Below, piece by piece: positions 17,191 to 24,847 of a stretch of 64,000 bases of DNA (position 1 is its first letter; every line of letters begins with the position of its first letter). The notes below the pieces were generated by a model, which was not told the origin of the DNA, did no database searches, and was given only the letters and a program-made list of their open reading frames with translations. The translations under genes and the position numbers were made by a program. Origin of the DNA: Clostridiaceae bacterium (lineage in GTDB: Bacteria > Bacillota > Clostridia > DSM-8532); NCBI GenBank assembly GCA_012719545.1, contig JAAYAD010000101.1, positions 1 to 64,000 of the forward strand, read 5' to 3'.

Positions 17191-18504
17191 ATGGGATTTC
17201 CTGCCGGAAAAACTACGGCGGAGAAAATTGCGGAGAAAAACGGTATTAAGTTTTACCGCATTAACTCTGATAAATTCAAGACAACACGTGTAGACCTGTA
17301 TTTTGTTGATAATCTGGAGAGGGAAAGGGCAAGCGGAAACGCCCTTATTCCGGCTCTCCTTAAAAGAGGATGCGCAAAGTATCCTAAGGTTACCGATCTT
17401 GAAAGGAAGCTTGAAGAGCTCTACGGGGCAGATATTGACGGCGGTGTGCTTAAGAAAGGTGAAAATCAGTTAATAGGATTTCATATGTCCCATATTTCCG
17501 ATAATTTCACAAGCGGAAATGAAAAACTTTTTGACGAATGCAGCGAGCTTCTGATGTGTATCCTTAAAAATCCCATGCTTGAAGGTGACGGCTTTAAAAA
17601 ATCACTTTTCAAGAAAGAATGGGACAACCTTATTGACTATATCAGAAGCAGAATTAACAATAAAATGCGCTTTTCGCTTCTGCGCTGCATAGAGGAAATG
17701 TGCGCCAATGAGCCTTTTGCAATAGCTGATGAAGGCTCGGAAAAAGACGCCATGCTTTTAAATCCCCAGAATACCCTTGCTCTTTATAATGAGATGCTTC
17801 ATTCCTATCCTTTGTATGTTTATATTACAGGGCCGGTGGATGATTCCAGCATTCAAAAGCTTATTGATGATTTCTCTGCCATTGAAAGGGGAAATATTAA
17901 ACCTCTTAAACCTACAGGGGTGGAAAAGACCGTTAAAGATGTCAAACGTGTGGATGAGAGCATGGATATAAATCAGGGAAAGCTCTGCTTAGGCTTTAGA
18001 ACCAATGTTCAGCCTTCGTCACCTGATTATTATCCATTGGTGGTATATAACTCAATATTGGGCGGCGATACCCATTCCAAGCTCTTTCAGAATGTGCGCG
18101 AAAAAGCAAGCCTTGCATATTACGCCCAGTCAATACTTGAAAAATACAAGGGCCTGATGGTTATAATGAGCGGAATTGAGGCCGAAAACCGTAGCAAAGC
18201 CGAGGAAATCATACTAAAACAGGTTGAGGATATGAGAAAGGGCAATATAACTCAGGAAGAAATCAAAGCCTCCATAAATGCTCTGGAAACGGGTATCAAG
18301 TCCATGCAGGACAGCCAGGGAGCCATTGTGGACTTCTACATGAGCCAGCATCTTACCAATTTAACTGATGATTTTGAATCCACAATTGAAAACTTCAAGA
18401 AGGTCACCATGGATGATGTGGTAAGAGTGGCACAGAACGTTCAGCTTGACACTATTTACTTCCTTAAACCCGACGGAAGGAAAGCCGAGGAGGGAAATGT
18501 ATGA
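17191..18504 (+). CDS. M16 peptidase-family protein without zinc motif (YmfF/YfmF type)
   Basis: A 437-residue protein of the insulinase fold with two repeats, lacking the zinc motif HxxEH near its N-terminus, so probably a non-catalytic partner. The C-terminal half has LGGDTHSKLFQNVREKASLAYYA, the R/Y region that binds substrate in M16 enzymes. The gene overlaps the catalytic partner downstream by 4 bases. In Bacillus such a pair is linked by genetics to modification of elongation factor P; that role here is inference. GTG/TTG starts upstream are less likely than ATG 17191, which has GGAGGG. Confidence 0.85.
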   Translation: MGFPAGKTTAEKIAEKNGIKFYRINSDKFKTTRVDLYFVDNLERERASGNALIPALLKRGCAKYPKVTDLERKLEELYGADIDGGVLKKGENQLIGFHMSHISDNFTSGNEKLFDECSELLMCILKNPMLEGDGFKKSLFKKEWDNLIDYIRSRINNKMRFSLLRCIEEMCANEPFAIADEGSEKDAMLLNPQNTLALYNEMLHSYPLYVYITGPVDDSSIQKLIDDFSAIERGNIKPLKPTGVEKTVKDVKRVDESMDINQGKLCLGFRTNVQPSSPDYYPLVVYNSILGGDTHSKLFQNVREKASLAYYAQSILEKYKGLMVIMSGIEAENRSKAEEIILKQVEDMRKGNITQEEIKASINALETGIKSMQDSQGAIVDFYMSQHLTNLTDDFESTIENFKKVTMDDVVRVAQNVQLDTIYFLKPDGRKAEEGNV

Positions 18505-19775
18505 GCTATCGCACCATTAAATATGAAGATCTTGGTGAAACCCTTTATGAGTATGATCATAAATCCGGGCTCAAGGTGTTCTTTGTACGCAAACCCGGTT
18601 ATTTCAAAAAAACCGCAATGTTTGGCACCAACTACGGCTCCATTGACAATATCTTCAAGGTCCCCGGAAGTGACAAGGTAATAGAGGTGCCGGACGGAAT
18701 TGCTCATTTCCTTGAACACAAACTATTTGAGCAGGAAGACGGCAATATGTTGGATAAGTTCTCTCGTCTGGGAGCCTCGCCCAATGCCTTTACTTCCTTT
18801 AATCAAACTGTATATTATTTTTCCTGCACCGATCTTTTTGAAGAAAACTTCAAAATGCTGCTGGATTATGTCCAAAAGCCCTGGCTTACTGATGAAAACG
18901 TGGAAAAGGAGAAGGGAATTATTGGCCAGGAAATAATGATGTACCAGGACAATGCTGACTGGAGGGTATTTTTTAACCTTTTGGACTGCCTCTATGTCAA
19001 CCATCCTATAAAACTTGAAATTGCAGGCTCCATAGAGAGCATATCCAAAATTACAAAGGAACTTCTCTATGATTGCTACAATACTTTTTATTCGCCTACA
19101 AATATGGCTGTTACTGTGGCAGGGGACTTAGAGCCTGATGAGGTTTTTGCAATCGTCGATAATATGATACAATTTAAGGACAGAGGAACCGTTGAGAAAA
19201 AATATCCCCAGGAGCCTGAAGAATTGAACCAGGAGTATAAAGAGCAGAAGCTTGCTGTATCCATGCCTCTGTTTTTCATGGGAATAAAGGATAATGTGAG
19301 AGTGTCAGGTCCGGAGCTCTTAAAACGCCGCATAGCTCTGAGCATTATAATGAATGATATTATGGGAAGAAGTTCAGGCCTTTACGACAAGCTTTACTCC
19401 GATGGGCTTATTAACGATACCTTCCGGTTCGAGGTATCCCTTGACCAGGCATATGGTTATGTGGCATGGGGAGGACAGTCCTCAGATCCTAAGAAAACTT
19501 CTGAAATCATTTCTGCGGCATTGAAGGAGGCAGTAGAAAAAGGAATTAATTCTGATTCAATGACCAGTATTAAAAAATCACACAGGGGAATGTTTATCAG
19601 GGGCCTTAATTCTGTTGACAATATAACCCACGAACTTATGGAATCCTTCTTCAATGGCGCATGCTACTTTGATACAGGAAGGATTTATGAAGAGCTGGAT
19701 ATAGACTATGTAAACAAAGTACTCAACGAGGTCTTTAAAAACAAAGCCGCTTTGTCGGTAGTAAAACCACAATAA
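18501..19775 (+). CDS. M16 zinc metallopeptidase-family protein (YmfH/YfmH type)
   Basis: A 424-residue insulinase-fold protein with a full zinc-binding motif HFLEH (in IAHFLEHKLFEQED) and the downstream Glu region KGIIGQEIMMYQD. With the preceding inactive homologue it likely forms a heterodimer with an enclosed cleavage chamber. It starts at ATG 18501 behind GAGGAGG, overlapping the upstream stop (ATGA). lgt follows after 19 bases, so the three genes are probably one operon. The substrate is unknown; the EF-P link is known only for relatives. Confidence 0.88.
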   Translation: MSYRTIKYEDLGETLYEYDHKSGLKVFFVRKPGYFKKTAMFGTNYGSIDNIFKVPGSDKVIEVPDGIAHFLEHKLFEQEDGNMLDKFSRLGASPNAFTSFNQTVYYFSCTDLFEENFKMLLDYVQKPWLTDENVEKEKGIIGQEIMMYQDNADWRVFFNLLDCLYVNHPIKLEIAGSIESISKITKELLYDCYNTFYSPTNMAVTVAGDLEPDEVFAIVDNMIQFKDRGTVEKKYPQEPEELNQEYKEQKLAVSMPLFFMGIKDNVRVSGPELLKRRIALSIIMNDIMGRSSGLYDKLYSDGLINDTFRFEVSLDQAYGYVAWGGQSSDPKKTSEIISAALKEAVEKGINSDSMTSIKKSHRGMFIRGLNSVDNITHELMESFFNGACYFDTGRIYEELDIDYVNKVLNEVFKNKAALSVVKPQ

Positions 19776-19794
19776 GAAAAAGGAGGTCAAATTA

Positions 19795-20811
19795 ATGGGG
19801 GTCTACTTTATTGAATTTCCCAAATTGGGAATACGGCTGAATATCGGTCCGGTGGCCTTTCAAATTGGTCAAATTAAGGTTCATTGGTATGGAATAATTA
19901 TTGCGTGCGCTATTATGGTGGCATTAACCCTGGCCATGAGGCAGAGCAAAAAGTTCAATATAAATGAGGAACAGCTCCTTGACATGTTCCTTTATGCTCT
20001 CCCTGTTTCCATTATTTTTGCCAGACTGTTCTTTGTTGTATTTTCATGGAATTCCTATAAAAACGACCTTTTAGGCATTTTCAGGATATGGGAGGGAGGA
20101 CTTGCCATATATGGCGCAATAATAGGCGCAGTCCTTACCGTTTTCTTTTTCTGCCGGGCCAGAAAGATTGATGTTTTGGAAATGTGCGACTTTGCCTGTG
20201 TATACCTTCCCCTTGCTCAGGCAATCGGTCGCTGGGGAAACTTTACCAACCAGGAACTGTACGGCTCCAATACCGACCTTCCATGGGGAATGACAGGCAA
20301 TATTATACAGGCATCCCCTGATCCGGGAGTTGATGGTTCAAGGCCGGTTCACCCCACATTCCTGTACGAGTCAATCCTGAACCTTATAGTTTTTGCAATC
20401 TTACTAAGGCTCAGAGAAAAGAAAAAGGTTAAGGGAACTGTTTTTGCTTCATATCTTATGGCTTACAGCGCTGTGCGCACCTTTATGGAGTTCTTCCGGG
20501 TAGATGATTTTGGTACGGGTAATATACGTTATAACCAGGTGTTTTCAGTGCTTGTATTCATTGGGGCATTAACCTGGTTTATATACCTTAATAAGCGCCA
20601 TAAGAAAGCCATTGAAGAGGCTGAAGAGGCACTTGAGCCAAGTCCGTACGCCGATATAGTAAATATGATTAGGGAGGAAGAGGAATCAGCCTCCGGTGAA
20701 ACCAATGAAATAACAGAGGATTCTGGTAATGAGGCCGGCGGGAATGACGAGGACGATGCTTTTAAGGATGAGAGTCCGGAAGAAAAACCGGAAGCCGGTG
20801 ACCAAGACTAA
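19795..20811 (+). CDS. lgt: prolipoprotein diacylglyceryl transferase with an acidic tail
   Basis: A 338-residue membrane enzyme that adds diacylglycerol to the lipobox cysteine of prelipoproteins. It shows HWYGIIIACAI, EGGLAIYGAIIGA, the Lgt signature IGRWGNFTNQELYG and HPTFLYES, spread over about seven membrane helices. The last ~65 residues (from about 273) are an extra, highly acidic, low-complexity cytoplasmic tail rich in Glu, Asp and Gly, beyond the usual family end. The ribosome site AAGGAGG is excellent. It is the third gene of the M16-M16-lgt unit. Confidence 0.95.
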   Translation: MGVYFIEFPKLGIRLNIGPVAFQIGQIKVHWYGIIIACAIMVALTLAMRQSKKFNINEEQLLDMFLYALPVSIIFARLFFVVFSWNSYKNDLLGIFRIWEGGLAIYGAIIGAVLTVFFFCRARKIDVLEMCDFACVYLPLAQAIGRWGNFTNQELYGSNTDLPWGMTGNIIQASPDPGVDGSRPVHPTFLYESILNLIVFAILLRLREKKKVKGTVFASYLMAYSAVRTFMEFFRVDDFGTGNIRYNQVFSVLVFIGALTWFIYLNKRHKKAIEEAEEALEPSPYADIVNMIREEEESASGETNEITEDSGNEAGGNDEDDAFKDESPEEKPEAGDQD

Positions 20812-20945
20812 AAGACTTCTGGATAACCTTGAAAATATTATTCTTTAATAAATATATAAAAGATTAAAGATTAAGATATAAAAACATTAATAGATATAGA
20901 AGATATTAAGCCGGAGGAATGCTCCCTTCGACAATTGGAGGACAA

Positions 20946-22082
20946 ATGCTGACTATAGAAAAGAATAAGGGGCCTTCGCTTTATAAGAATATTGACTGGT
21001 TTTTAATCGGGGTGGTATTGATCCTTAACGTTTTTGGCCTTCTTGCGGTCAGAACCGTTTCGGTTCATATTAATCAGCCTTCGCTTTTTACCAAGCAGCT
21101 GATTGCTTCAATAATGGGCATAGGTGTTATGATTATAATGATGCTTATTGACTACAAGGATTTAAGGGTTTTAACCCTGCCCATTTACATAGGAACAGTA
21201 CTGCTTTTGGTATATGTTCTTTTTGCAGGAATCGGCCGTGAAGAGGTTGGAACCAACGGGTGGATTGATTTGGGGCCCGTTTCCTTCCAACCTTCCGAGC
21301 TTGGTAAAATAACCCTGGCAATAGTGGCAGCCTTTTTCCTGGAACGAATCAAACAGGGAAATAACAGCATAAAGAATTATCTTATGCTTGCGGGCTCAAG
21401 CGCAAGCCTTATTGGACTTATTCTTCTGCAGCCCGACTTTGGTACATCGGTAGTATATATGTTTATTCTTGCCTGCATGATATTTGTGTTCGGAATACGC
21501 TACCGTACCATTCTCATTCTTCTTGGAGTCATGCTTCTTTCCCTGCCGGTACTGATTTTCGGGGTCTTTGATAAAATCTTTAAGGATTTCCAGATAAACA
21601 GAATCCTTTCTTTCTTAAACCCCGAGGCCCATTCCCGGGGCGCAGGCTACCAGGTATATATGGCAATCCGCTATATTGGCTCCGGAAGGCTTTTTGGAGT
21701 TGAGCCGGGCACCGAAAAGGCTCCAAGAAATGTCCCCGAAGTATCTACCGACTCAATTTTCGCGGTTGTAGGCGAGAAATGGGGCTTTGTAGGCGCAGTC
21801 ATTATCGTTCTGCTTTTTGTGCTGCTGCTCTTAAGGTGCCTGTATATATCCCGATATGCAAGGGATTTGTTCGGATCATACATAGTTATCGGTATAATGG
21901 CCATGTTCCTGTTCCATTATGTAGAAAATATAGGCATGAATATCGGAATGCTGCCGGTTACAGGAATACCTCTGCCCTTCATAAGCGCCGGTGGATCATC
22001 GGTGCTGGTAAATTACATGGCTGTAGGTATTGTGGTGAGTATTTCCATGCGAAGGCAGCGACCTATGTTTGAGGTTCAATAG
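20946..22082 (+). CDS. rodA: RodA-type SEDS peptidoglycan polymerase
   Basis: A 378-residue, ten-helix SEDS protein that polymerises glycan strands from lipid II, normally with a class B PBP in elongation. Visible are QPSELGKI, the QPDFGTS motif, and VSTDSIFAVVGEKWGFVG, whose Asp matches the essential residue of RodA. ATG 20946 has GGAGG 4 bases upstream; an ATG at 20919 directly abuts another GGAGG and is less likely. It is closed by a terminator before mraZ, so it is probably not transcribed with the division cluster. It retains PDFGTS, unlike the ftsW copy at 31092. Confidence 0.92.
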   Translation: MLTIEKNKGPSLYKNIDWFLIGVVLILNVFGLLAVRTVSVHINQPSLFTKQLIASIMGIGVMIIMMLIDYKDLRVLTLPIYIGTVLLLVYVLFAGIGREEVGTNGWIDLGPVSFQPSELGKITLAIVAAFFLERIKQGNNSIKNYLMLAGSSASLIGLILLQPDFGTSVVYMFILACMIFVFGIRYRTILILLGVMLLSLPVLIFGVFDKIFKDFQINRILSFLNPEAHSRGAGYQVYMAIRYIGSGRLFGVEPGTEKAPRNVPEVSTDSIFAVVGEKWGFVGAVIIVLLFVLLLLRCLYISRYARDLFGSYIVIGIMAMFLFHYVENIGMNIGMLPVTGIPLPFISAGGSSVLVNYMAVGIVVSISMRRQRPMFEVQ

Positions 22083-22210
22083 AAATATTACATTTTTGTT
22101 ACAAAAATATTAAAAAAATTATCTTGAAATAAGTGGAAATTATATATTTTGTAGGCAATTTAACTTGATGCACAACATATTGTATCTGGGAGGATAAATT
22201 TAACATAGTC

Positions 22211-22246
22211 AAGAAGGTGTCCCACCTGTGGAGCCTTCTTTTTTTA
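22211..22246 (+). terminator. terminator between rodA and mraZ
   Basis: AAGAAGG/CCTTCTT (22211-22217, 22234-22240) with an inner CCAC/GTGG pairing, followed by a T run through about 22246. Confidence 0.72.
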
Positions 22247-22270
22247 TGCCTTCCGCGACTAATGGAGGGG

Positions 22271-22299
22271 TTGACGGGTGCCGATAGTAGGAGTAGAAT
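22271..22299 (+). promoter_or_regulatory. promoter of mraZ and the division cluster
   Basis: TTGACG (22271-22276) and TAGAAT (22294-22299) with a 17-base spacer. The predicted transcript start (about 22306) coincides with the first MraZ box. Confidence 0.82.
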
Positions 22300-22305
22300 A
22301 CAAGT

Positions 22306-22332
22306 AAAGTGGATGAAAGTGGAGCAAAGTGG
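22306..22332 (+). promoter_or_regulatory. MraZ operator: three AAAGTGG boxes
   Basis: AAAGTGG occurs at 22306-22312, 22316-22322 and 22326-22332, exactly 10 bp apart, one helical turn. MraZ is known to bind such GTGG/TGGG direct repeats in front of its own gene. Their place at the transcript start suggests autorepression of the whole cluster. Confidence 0.85.
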
Positions 22333-22346
22333 TGGAGGTGAAACGG

Positions 22347-22769
22347 ATGCTGATAGGCAAATACACAAATGCGCTTGATGCAAAAGGGCGTGTGTTTGTG
22401 CCGGCAGCATTCCGTGGAGATCTTGGAGACCGATTCGTTCTTACCCGCGGTTCTGAAGAAAAAAGCCTCTACATCTACCCCATGAAGGAATGGGAAAAAT
22501 TCGTTGAAAAACTTCAGCAGCTCCCCACATCCAAGAAAAACAGCCGTGCTATCATCCGTCATTTTTGTGCCAATGCTACCAACTGTGATATGGACAGCCA
22601 GGGCCGCATCAATATCCCTCAGGAATTAAGAGAAAAAGCAGAGCTTCAGAAGGAAGTCGTATTTATTGGAACAGTCAACCGTATTGAGCTCTGGAGTGCT
22701 GAAAACTACAAGCAGACTGAAGTGGATGACATCGACGAATTGCTGGAAGACCTGGACATTGATTTTTAA
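22347..22769 (+). CDS. mraZ: transcriptional regulator MraZ
   Basis: A 140-residue protein with two AbrB-like half-domains, each with the DxxGR pattern (LDAKGRVFVPAAFR near residue 11-24, MDSQGRINIPQELR near 83-96). Relatives form rings that bind repeat operators and control the division/wall cluster. ATG 22347 has GGAGGTG at the right distance; the frame also opens at GTG 22329, but that lies within the third operator box. rsmH follows after 18 bases, the standard order. Confidence 0.96.
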   Translation: MLIGKYTNALDAKGRVFVPAAFRGDLGDRFVLTRGSEEKSLYIYPMKEWEKFVEKLQQLPTSKKNSRAIIRHFCANATNCDMDSQGRINIPQELREKAELQKEVVFIGTVNRIELWSAENYKQTEVDDIDELLEDLDIDF

Positions 22770-22787
22770 GGAAAGAGGAAGAGCGCC

Positions 22788-23729
22788 ATGGAGTTCGAAC
22801 ACAAACCCATTATGCTGGATGAGTGCGTTGAATTCCTGAACATCCGCCCGGATGGAACCTATGTGGACGGAACATTAGGCGGAGGAGGGCATTCTTCGGA
22901 AATCCTTAAGCGCCTTGGAAAAGACGGACTGTTAATTGGCATAGATCAGGATGAAAACGCAATTAAGGCGGCTGAACGGAAACTATCAAGTGTTGAAACC
23001 CAGGGAAAATTTGTAATTGAACATACGAACTTTGAAAACATAAGAGAAGTTGTAAAGAAACATAAGAAGGATTCCGTTGACGGAATAATTCTGGACTTGG
23101 GAGTGTCCTCGCATCAGCTTGATGAAGGGGAACGGGGTTTTTCCTACCGGCATGATGCTCCCCTGGACATGAGGATGGACCGGAATAATCCTCTGGATGC
23201 CTCAACAATAGTCAATACCTGGAGCCAGGAAGAGCTTGCATCAATTATCCGTGAATACGGTGAGGAAAAATGGGCTTCAAGAATAGCAGAATTCATCGTC
23301 AGGAATCGTAAGACACAAAAGATAAGCACCACGGGTCAGCTGGCAGACATCATAAAAACGGCCATTCCGGCAGCAGCAAGAAGGGAAGGCCCCCATCCGG
23401 CAAAAAGAACTTTCCAGGCCATAAGAATTGCGGTCAACAGAGAACTTGAGGTACTGGAAAAAGTTCTGGAGGATGTCACAGACATCTTAAGACCCGGCGG
23501 AAGAATTGTAATTATAACCTTCCACTCTCTGGAGGACAGAATAGTAAAAAAAGCCTTCCAAAAACTAGCTCAAAGCTGTATCTGTCCTAAGGATCTTCCA
23601 CAATGTGTATGCGGAATCAAACCCAAGCTGAAAATTATAACCCGAAAACCCGTAACACCGTCGGAAGAAGAACTTGAAGAGAATCCAAGGGCTCGGAGCG
23701 CAAAGCTAAGAGTAGCTGAAAAATTGTAA
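22788..23729 (+). CDS. rsmH: 16S rRNA (cytosine-1402-N4)-methyltransferase
   Basis: A 313-residue SAM-dependent methyltransferase that modifies C1402 in the ribosomal decoding centre. Family motifs are [23 protein letters not shown] (SAM loop), [26 protein letters not shown] and [15 protein letters not shown], with the C-terminal [22 protein letters not shown]. Length and context (mraZ-rsmH) are standard. What follows is not: the usual short gap to ftsL is replaced by a ~490-base noncoding stretch full of ACAAAAGA repeats. Confidence 0.97.
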   Translation: MEFEHKPIMLDECVEFLNIRPDGTYVDGTLGGGGHSSEILKRLGKDGLLIGIDQDENAIKAAERKLSSVETQGKFVIEHTNFENIREVVKKHKKDSVDGIILDLGVSSHQLDEGERGFSYRHDAPLDMRMDRNNPLDASTIVNTWSQEELASIIREYGEEKWASRIAEFIVRNRKTQKISTTGQLADIIKTAIPAAARREGPHPAKRTFQAIRIAVNRELEVLEKVLEDVTDILRPGGRIVIITFHSLEDRIVKKAFQKLAQSCICPKDLPQCVCGIKPKLKIITRKPVTPSEEELEENPRARSAKLRVAEKL

Positions 23730-23753
23730 ACCATTAAATACTGATATATTTTC

Positions 23754-24098
23754 ACAAAAGACAAAAACACACCACACAAAAGATAAGCTTAAATCTATAC
23801 AAAAGATGAAAAGTAAAAAGTACAAAAGAAAAGCAATTGAAAAGTACAAAAGAGATTAAAAAAACACTAAAGAATGTAAAAAAACAAAAGAATTATTAAA
23901 CCACAAATCTTCTAAAGCATCTGAAGCTTTAGTACAGGTGCCAATCCACAAAAGAAATCAAATGAAATTTTACATTTACAAAAGAATTAAACACAAAAAT
24001 GTGCAAAAGAAAAATAATTTAATATAACCTTACAAAAGATAAATGGCTCAAAAGCACAAAAGATTAAAGTAAATAGGTACATAAGAATTTACAAAGAG
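23754..24098 (+). repeat. array of ACAAAAGA repeats between rsmH and ftsL
   Basis: Ten exact ACAAAAGA copies start at 23754, 23776, 23799, 23822, 23846, 23884, 23948, 23978, 24032 and 24056; the first five are 22-24 bases apart. Several one-base variants (for example at 23866, 24003 and 24079) fill the gaps. The 490-base region is A-rich on this strand, has stops in every frame and shows no gene. It also holds a 7-bp hairpin CTAAAGC/GCTTTAG (23912-23932). Function unknown. Confidence 0.85.
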
Positions 24099-24136
24099 TT
24101 AAGCACTAAGGAAAATAATAAAGAAGAGTGATTATA

Positions 24137-24154
24137 AGGGCCTTTTGGGGCCCT
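24137..24154 (+). repeat. GC-rich hairpin upstream of ftsL
   Basis: AGGGCC/GGCCCT stem with loop TTTTGG. It stands out in an A-rich leader but has no T tract, so it is a structured leader element rather than a clear terminator. It lies 70 bases before the ftsL start. Confidence 0.5.
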
Positions 24155-24223
24155 AAATTTCCCTTAAGGCATGGCTTTGACTGATTGGTACCTATAAATC
24201 AATTAAGCAGGAAGGGATTAAAC

Positions 24224-24715
24224 GTGGAAAATTATAATCGATATGTTTATGGCAGTGTTGCCCCAAAGCTTCCCCCGGAATCTGAAAGGCATGATGCAAG
24301 GAAACAGGCTCCTAAAGCAGCGCCCCGTTTGTCCCAGCCTTCATTGCCTAAGGTTCAAATGATATTCTGTGTTATTTTCATGGTTGCTGTAAGCTTTATA
24401 ATCCTGTATCGGTATTCCGTCATATCGGAGTTAAGCAACCGAATGGGAGTTCTTACCAAGGAATACAATACACTCAGAGACGAAAACAGAATGCTCAAGG
24501 TTGAGATAGAAAAAAGCATTAATTTGAATTATGTTAAGGAGATAGCTGAGACAAAGCTTAATATGCATAAGCCTTACAGCTATCAGTTAGTTCTGGTGGA
24601 TGTTCCGAAAAGCGACTACAACGTGGTTGTCAACCAGTCGTACATAGAAGAAGCTACTAAAAATGCTTCATTATTAGGAAAAATAATGGACACCGTAAAG
24701 GCGATATTGCCTTAA
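24224..24715 (+). CDS. ftsL: FtsL/DivIC-like septum protein
   Basis: A 163-residue bitopic protein: cytoplasmic N-terminus (~50 residues, basic, proline-rich), one membrane helix (residues ~45-66, IFCVIFMVAVSFIILY), then a coiled coil (ELSNRMGVLTKEYNTLRDEN...) and a short extracellular tail. This is the FtsL/DivIC form and the position between rsmH and the class B PBP is that of ftsL. FtsL links FtsQ/DivIC with the FtsW-PBP septal synthase. GTG 24224 has AGGAAGGGA upstream. The family diverges quickly, so the name rests mainly on topology and context. Confidence 0.82.
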   Translation: MENYNRYVYGSVAPKLPPESERHDARKQAPKAAPRLSQPSLPKVQMIFCVIFMVAVSFIILYRYSVISELSNRMGVLTKEYNTLRDENRMLKVEIEKSINLNYVKEIAETKLNMHKPYSYQLVLVDVPKSDYNVVVNQSYIEEATKNASLLGKIMDTVKAILP

Positions 24716-24847
24716 GCACAAAGAACGATGTCAAGACTGCCATTTGTGGATAATATATATAGTTTAGAAATTGATGGGACCATAGATTGATATTTGGTAT
24801 ACACCTATAAATCAGTCTGTTGTCCTTTTTTTGCAGGAGACTATTTT

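Noticed and set aside
23754-24098. CRISPR array
   Set aside because: The repeats are only 8 bases, spacing varies from under 20 to over 60 bases, and no cas gene is near.
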